Positions 39,922 to 44,157 of a stretch of DNA of 44,157 nt are shown in pieces. This DNA comes from Candidatus Gastranaerophilales bacterium (GTDB taxonomy: Bacteria > Cyanobacteriota > Vampirovibrionia > Gastranaerophilales > Gastranaerophilaceae): NCBI GenBank assembly GCA_944325655.1, contig CALVAW010000015.1, positions 1-44,157 on the forward strand, given 5' to 3'. Within the stretch, counting starts at the first letter, position 1; each line of letters begins with the position of its first letter. The translations under genes and the position numbers were made by a program. The notes below the pieces were generated by a model that was not told where the DNA came from, ran no database searches, and saw only the letters and a list, made by a program, of their open reading frames with translations.

Positions 39922-41016
39922 ATGGCAGGAGTAGTTTTAGAAAATATTTCAAAAAGTTTCGGCAAAAAAGAAATATTGAAAAATATAAATTTGGAAATAA
40001 ATGACGGAGAATTTATTGTTTTAGTCGGTGCTTCGGGTTGCGGTAAATCTACTTTATTAAGGATGATAGCAGGTCTTGAAACACCAAGTTCCGGTAATAT
40101 ATTTATAGATGATAAATTGGTAAATAATGTTGCGCCAAAAGATAGAGATATAGCCATGGTTTTTCAAAATTACGCCTTATATCCTCATCTTTCGGTAAAA
40201 GATAATATTGCTTTAGGTTTAAAAGTCAGAAATGTTGCCAAGTGTGAAATTCAAAGAAGAGTTAGCAGGGCTGTTGAAATTTTGAAATTAGAAGATTATA
40301 TAAATTCTAAGCCGAAAGAGCTATCAGGCGGACAAAGGCAGCGTGTTGCTCTGGCAAGAGCAATAGTCAGAGAACCTAAAGTTTTTTTAATGGATGAACC
40401 GTTATCGAATCTTGACGCTAAATTAAGAAGTGAAATGCGCTCAGAGATTAAAAAACTGCATAAAAAACTTAAAACAACATTTATATATGTTACTCATGAC
40501 CAAACAGAAGCTTTGACTATGGGCGATAGAATTGTTGTTTTAAATAACGGTGAAATTCAACAAACAGATACCCCCGGCAATATATATAATTATCCTCAAA
40601 ATGTTTTTGTTGCGACATTTATGGGCGCAAATCCGATGAATATTGCAAAAGCGGAGATTAAAAATGAAATATTGGTTATGGGTAATGTTTCATTAAGCTT
40701 AAGTTCTTTGCCTGTTGTAATTAAAAATAAAAGCGATATATTGGTGGGCGTTCGTCCTGAAAATATAGTCCCTGAAGGCAGTCCTTTATATCCTTTTAAT
40801 TTAATTAAATTTGAAGCAAAAATTATATTTGAAGAAAATTTGGGCGCACATAAAAATGTATATTTTAAAGTTGGTGAAAGTGAATTTTGTGCAATTGTGG
40901 ATTCTCAAATATCGTTATCTCAATCAGTTAAATTTTCAATAAATCCAAGAGATTTATATTTCTTTGATGTTGATACAAAAGAACCTTTGTATAGAATCGT
41001 TAATTTTAGTATTTAG
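39922..41016 (+). CDS. ABC transporter ATP-binding protein (UgpC/MalK/MsmX-type)
   Basis: 364 aa from the ATG at 39922. Walker A GASGCGKST (36-44), Q-loop QNYALYPHLSV, signature LSGGQRQRVALARA (134-147), Walker B FLMDEP (155-160) and H-loop YVTHDQTEALTM. A C-terminal TOBE/OB region (about 240-360) has VGVRPENIV. It is typical of sugar importers. No permease or binding-protein gene is nearby, so it may energise several sugar importers, as MsmX does. AGAG precedes the start. It overlaps the convergent leuA-type gene by four bases. Confidence 0.92.
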   Translation: MAGVVLENISKSFGKKEILKNINLEINDGEFIVLVGASGCGKSTLLRMIAGLETPSSGNIFIDDKLVNNVAPKDRDIAMVFQNYALYPHLSVKDNIALGLKVRNVAKCEIQRRVSRAVEILKLEDYINSKPKELSGGQRQRVALARAIVREPKVFLMDEPLSNLDAKLRSEMRSEIKKLHKKLKTTFIYVTHDQTEALTMGDRIVVLNNGEIQQTDTPGNIYNYPQNVFVATFMGANPMNIAKAEIKNEILVMGNVSLSLSSLPVVIKNKSDILVGVRPENIVPEGSPLYPFNLIKFEAKIIFEENLGAHKNVYFKVGESEFCAIVDSQISLSQSVKFSINPRDLYFFDVDTKEPLYRIVNFSI

Positions 41017-42560
41017 ATATAAATTTGATTAAGTGCGTTAAATATAGCTTTTACGTTTGCTTGAGCGGTTGAAGTATCTATAGCTCTTCCTATGATTTCT
41101 TTTCCTTCGTTATTCAACATTGATATAGCACTCATTGCCCTTGCCGATGAGCCTTTTGTGTCGCCGTCAAGAGAGTATTGTTTATAATTAGACAATTTAG
41201 TTTCATACCCCAGTTTTTTCAGTCCGTTTAAACAAGCATCCAAGGGACCGTTGCCTTGACCTATTACTTCTTTTCTTTCTCCTTTAAAATTAAAGAATAA
41301 ATCATAAACACCTTTTTCTATTTCTTTGAATGAAATGAGTTCAAAGGCGCCTTTTATGTTGCATATTTTATCAAAATATAATTCTAAAATTTCGTTTTCG
41401 CTTAATTCTCCTTTTGTTTCTGCAATTTTCTTTGCAATTGGAGTTAGATGAATCGATTCTTGTATTGTAATCGGGTATTTAAGAGCTTTTATAATGTCGT
41501 ATATTGCGGTTTTACCGGATTGAGAAGTGAAACCTATTTTTTCATCGTCAAATCTTCCTATTAAATCAGGATGTATAGGTCTGTATGCACCAAAATCCAT
41601 GTCTTTTGTTTTTATTGCTCCGTCTTGGTGAATGCCGCTTCTGTGCGCCAAGGCTTCAGGGCCTATTAGGGGTGCTTTTTCATATATTTTTATTTTTGAC
41701 ATTTGAGAGATTATTAAAGATGTTTCATATAATTTATCGAGATTAATTCCGGTGTTAATTCCTGAATTGTGCAGAGCAACTGCGACTTGCATAAAGTCTG
41801 TATTGCCGGCACGTTCACCCAATCCGTTTAAGCAGCATTCCAGTTGGACTGCACCTCTAAAATAGCTTTCCACCGTTGTTGCTGTCGCCATTCCGAGGTC
41901 ATTATGGTTGTGTACCGAGATAATTATATTATCCGGCAAATTTTCTTTTACTTTTGAAATCATATCCAAAAATCTTTTTGGTCGATATCTTTCAACCGTA
42001 TTTGGCAGGTTTATGGTTGTTGCCCCGTTTTTTACAATGTCTTTTAAAACATCTATCACAAAATCAAGATTTTCAAGACAATCGCCGAAATGTTCGACTG
42101 AAAATTCTATATCTGCGTTTTTATTTTCTTTTAACAGATTTTTATATCCGTATTCGACAGCATCGATTGCAAGAGTTGCCGCTTCATCCGGTTTTTTATT
42201 TAAAACATGTTCCATATGAAAAGGAGATAGTGTTATAAAAGTGTGCAATCTTGGTTTTTTAGCATTTTTTACTGCAAGAATTGCTTTATCAATATCTTCT
42301 TTGTGGGCTCTTGCAAGGACAGATACGAGAGTGTTTTTTGATCGTTCCGCCAGAGCTTTGCAAGATAAAAAATCCATTTGGGATGAAGCAGGAAAACCTA
42401 TTTCAATAGCCGGTATATTAAGTGCAACAATTTTATCAAAAATAAATTCTTTTTCTTCAAGACTCCAAGGTTTTTTTAGAGATTGATTGCCGTCTCTTAG
42501 CGTTATATCATAGAAAAAAGGTTTTTTTAGATTTTGTGGCATTTTTTCATTTCTTTGCAT
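41013..42560 (-). CDS. leuA: 2-isopropylmalate synthase (LeuA family)
   Basis: 515 aa. A catalytic barrel with DITLRDGNQS (18-27), EIGFPASS, HTFITLSP, HNHNDLGMATA and GLGERAGNTD (metal and substrate residues of the LeuA/homocitrate/citramalate family), then the linker with HRSGIHQDGAIK. A C-terminal LeuA-dimer domain includes GQGNGPLDACLNGL and GRAIDTSTAQANVKA, the leucine-sensing region. LeuA is favoured over citramalate synthase by the total layout, but substrate choice is not certain. The region 42561-42602 upstream is a low-complexity T-rich stretch. Confidence 0.88.
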   Translation of the reverse strand: MQRNEKMPQNLKKPFFYDITLRDGNQSLKKPWSLEEKEFIFDKIVALNIPAIEIGFPASSQMDFLSCKALAERSKNTLVSVLARAHKEDIDKAILAVKNAKKPRLHTFITLSPFHMEHVLNKKPDEAATLAIDAVEYGYKNLLKENKNADIEFSVEHFGDCLENLDFVIDVLKDIVKNGATTINLPNTVERYRPKRFLDMISKVKENLPDNIIISVHNHNDLGMATATTVESYFRGAVQLECCLNGLGERAGNTDFMQVAVALHNSGINTGINLDKLYETSLIISQMSKIKIYEKAPLIGPEALAHRSGIHQDGAIKTKDMDFGAYRPIHPDLIGRFDDEKIGFTSQSGKTAIYDIIKALKYPITIQESIHLTPIAKKIAETKGELSENEILELYFDKICNIKGAFELISFKEIEKGVYDLFFNFKGERKEVIGQGNGPLDACLNGLKKLGYETKLSNYKQYSLDGDTKGSSARAMSAISMLNNEGKEIIGRAIDTSTAQANVKAIFNALNQIYI

Positions 42561-42599
42561 AATCTTAATATCCGTTTTTATTTATTTTTTTATTTTTTT

Positions 42600-42608
42600 T
42601 GCTATAAT
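42600..42608 (+). promoter_or_regulatory. Extended -10 promoter for the membrane-protein pair
   Basis: TGCTATAAT, with a predicted start near 42615 and a 124-nt leader. The T-rich sequence upstream has no clear -35. Confidence 0.5.
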
Positions 42609-42614
42609 AAAATT

Positions 42615-42738
42615 CTATTCTAAAATGTTGAAAGAGGTCAACGGGGATTTTGTAAAAAAATGTTAAATGCAATTGCCAAGAGAGCAAAATATTTTGTTTA
42701 GCATTTTTGAAGTAAATGGTTAAATATAGAAGTTTTAT
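42615..42738 (+). promoter_or_regulatory. Long leader with possible hairpins and mini-ORFs
   Basis: GTTGA/TCAAC (42627-42642) forms a hairpin with AAGAGG in its loop. AAATGC (42665-42670) can pair with GCATTT (42701-42706), enclosing TTGC/GCAA. Two 13-codon frames start with ATG at 42625 and 42659. The leader is unusually long for this window, but the pairings are weak. Confidence 0.3.
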
Positions 42739-43374
42739 ATGAGAATAAACAGCGTTAACAATCAAAATAATTTTAAAGGCAATCTGGGTGAAAAAACTGT
42801 CACTTTTATTACGAAGCACCCGAAATTTTTAGCTTGTTTGGCAGGTTCATCAGTAATTGCGCAAAAAATAGTTATGTCTTCTTCTGAAGCTGTTGTTGGA
42901 CCTGTTATGGATGTTGGAATAGGAAAGGTAATTACAAAGGCTGCAAAAGAAAAGGACGGCAGGACAAATAAAAGTGCTAAAGTTCAAGCGGTAAGAACTT
43001 TTTCACAGGCGATTGGCGGAACAATTGTCGGTATTGTTGTTCGTGGAGCTTGCATTGCTGCTGCTACGGCTGCTTGTATGAAGTTAGGAGAAAAGGCAGG
43101 TCAGCTCGTAGGCAATAAGTTTAAAGATAGAGCCGCTAAAGTAGTTAATGAATCAGTTGATTCAAAAAATTTATATAAATTAACTGAAAATGCTTCTGCT
43201 TGGGGCAAAAATATCGGTGGTGCTGTTGCTTTGTTGGTGATGCTTGTTACTAATTTTTTAGTTGATGCTCCCGTTATAAATTGGATAAATAAAAAATCTG
43301 CGGAATATGTTAAAAATTTCAGAAAAAACCCTGTGCAAAATGCGGATAAAGAAGTTGCAAAGGGGGTTAAATAA
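42739..43374 (+). CDS. Glycine/alanine-rich membrane protein A, function unknown
   Basis: 211 aa. The N-terminal tag MRINSVNNQNNFKG precedes a basic region. About four hydrophobic, Gly/Ala-rich segments follow (FLACLAGSSVIAQKIVMSSS, AIGGTIVGIVVRGACIAAAT, IGGAVALLVMLVTNFLV). It resembles small channel- or scaffold-like membrane proteins but I do not recognise it. Its stop overlaps the ATG of the next gene (TAATG). AGAAG lies upstream of the start. Confidence 0.78.
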   Translation: MRINSVNNQNNFKGNLGEKTVTFITKHPKFLACLAGSSVIAQKIVMSSSEAVVGPVMDVGIGKVITKAAKEKDGRTNKSAKVQAVRTFSQAIGGTIVGIVVRGACIAAATAACMKLGEKAGQLVGNKFKDRAAKVVNESVDSKNLYKLTENASAWGKNIGGAVALLVMLVTNFLVDAPVINWINKKSAEYVKNFRKNPVQNADKEVAKGVK

Positions 43375-44105
43375 TGGCTACAATTCAAGATAAGGCAATA
43401 AATTTATTGCAAAGTTTATCTCCTAACCCCGAAAAAGCCGGAAATACTTTGTTAATCCTAAATGCACTCGGCATGGTTTTTGCTGCAATAAGTAATACTG
43501 TTGCTGCCGGCATAGATAAAAATACTTCACAAGAAGATAAAAAGTTTCTTATTCCTGCCGGTATAGTAACGGGATTTGCAAATATCGGTTTGTATTTTGC
43601 AATGACTAAAAAGATTATGGCAGGTCTTGAAAAAGCTGCCGGTAGTGTTGTAAGTAAAATGAGCCAGGATGAGCTTAGCAACAAAGCTAAAGATTTTGCT
43701 AAAAGAGTAATTGAAAAGAAAAGCAAAGCTTTATTTAAAAAACCGGAATTGCTCGAATCTATGAAGCAGAATTTATTTGATGGCGGTAAAATCGAAAATG
43801 GTATAACAGAAGCTGCAAAAAATTTATATAAAGATAATGTGAAAGCTGCTGCAAGTGTTGCAGGTGCGTTTATAGGCGCTGTTATAGGATGTTCTATTTT
43901 AACTCCTTTAATTAGAGATATTGGGGCTTATTTTATTCAAAAGAAAATGGAAAAAAATAACCCCAAATTAGCTGAAAAGCCTTATAGACCTTATTATGAT
44001 CCTTCTCGTGTAGGAACGGGTATTTATAATAGAAAGCAACCTTTATCAATGACGAGTTTTATGGCGTTCACAAATAGCGGTATGAATGGCAGGATGAAGG
44101 TTTAG
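43374..44105 (+). CDS. Glycine/alanine-rich membrane protein B, function unknown
   Basis: 243 aa. Hydrophobic segments are at about 22-45, 58-80 and 160-185, separated by a charged helical region (DELSNKAKDFAKRVIEKKSK). The C-terminal tail has a distinctive motif, PLSMTSFMAFTNSGMNG, and a Pro/Tyr-rich stretch YRPYYDPSRVGTG. AAAGGGGG precedes the start, which overlaps the stop of protein A, so both are made together. Function unknown; a partner of protein A is likely. Confidence 0.78.
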   Translation: MATIQDKAINLLQSLSPNPEKAGNTLLILNALGMVFAAISNTVAAGIDKNTSQEDKKFLIPAGIVTGFANIGLYFAMTKKIMAGLEKAAGSVVSKMSQDELSNKAKDFAKRVIEKKSKALFKKPELLESMKQNLFDGGKIENGITEAAKNLYKDNVKAAASVAGAFIGAVIGCSILTPLIRDIGAYFIQKKMEKNNPKLAEKPYRPYYDPSRVGTGIYNRKQPLSMTSFMAFTNSGMNGRMKV

Positions 44106-44129
44106 CAAATAAATTTTGTTATTTTGATT

Positions 44130-44149
44130 ATCCTACGTCGCTGTAGGAT
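44130..44149 (+). other. Hairpin at the window edge
   Basis: ATCCTAC (44130-44136) and GTAGGAT (44143-44149) pair around GTCGCT, 24 bases after the last gene. GGTTGCGC follows instead of T's, so it may not be a terminator; the window ends before this can be judged. It could be part of a repeat element. Confidence 0.45.
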
Positions 44150-44157
44150 GGTTGCGC

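Noticed and set aside
42565-42819. 84-codon minus-strand frame in the leader upstream of 42739
   Set aside because: No ribosome binding site or protein pattern; it covers a T-rich promoter region and the start of a real gene.
1-44157. Search by eye for tRNA, rRNA, CRISPR arrays, transposases, integrases and attachment-site repeats
   Set aside because: No TTCGA-type T-arm with acceptor stem, no repeated spacers and no recombinase motifs were seen in the intergenic regions.

Overview
The window is AT-rich, gene-dense bacterial chromosome, read with the standard bacterial code and with many TTG/GTG starts. It carries housekeeping genes (lysA, cdaA, rimM-trmD, panB-panC, rpsE-rpmD-rplO-secY-adk, map, pgk, a leuA-type synthase). 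Around them lie a cluster of type IV prepilin-like proteins with Ala-Phe/Tyr cleavage sites, and several short proteins I do not recognise. This combination suggests a non-photosynthetic relative of cyanobacteria (Vampirovibrionia/Gastranaerophilales, formerly Melainabacteria). That is inference from style and gene content; no rRNA gene is present to confirm it. I found no rRNA, tRNA, CRISPR array, transposase or phage gene.

Layout. 1-980: end of a WRLxT...VRCV-type protein, two terminators, a non-genic stretch with hairpins and a 19-codon ORF, then a small Cys-rich protein. 988-4583: cytidine deaminase, an unknown protein, a B12-domain radical SAM protein and an AI-2E family permease. 4649-10143: lysA, the diadenylate cyclase cdaA and a UvrD-type helicase run together, then rimM-trmD from an apparently leaderless promoter. 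10315-12714: a zinc-ribbon protein and a TIM-barrel protein diverge from one shared -10 element, followed by a lone FliI-type ATPase. 12907-17494: PxpA-like protein, YvcK, PanB, PanC and a membrane protein with a possible degenerate nucleotide-cyclase domain, in one tight plus-strand run. 17495-20057: four prepilins. 20233-24848: a ribosomal protein/secY/adk operon with a structured leader, a tandem AbrB-domain regulator with a large inverted-repeat operator, and map. 24850-33686: EF-hand and coiled-coil proteins, a REC-HD-GYP protein, a PHP phosphoesterase, two membrane proteins, and a minus-strand TPR-TPR-GGDEF operon. 33842-38633: pgk, a small protein, a glycine-zipper exported protein, a GT-C type membrane glycosyltransferase and a possible STAS-like protein. 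38772-44105: a PAS/histidine-kinase-like protein that has lost its catalytic residues, a MalK/UgpC-type ABC ATPase, a 2-isopropylmalate synthase family enzyme, and two linked glycine/alanine-rich membrane proteins.

Themes. (i) At least five genes without a Shine-Dalgarno sequence have a TATAAT 6-9 nt upstream of the start codon, as expected for leaderless or nearly leaderless mRNAs. (ii) Inverted repeats bracket the -10 element of the AbrB-like gene and of an 85-codon gene, and a shorter one lies across the predicted start of pgk transcription. In the last two, one arm contains the Shine-Dalgarno sequence. (iii) Second-messenger genes are dense: cdaA (c-di-AMP), GGDEF and HD-GYP (c-di-GMP) and a cyclase-like fold. 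The best candidates for undescribed biology are the pseudo-histidine kinase, the AbrB operator, the two SD-containing inverted repeats and the rpsE leader.
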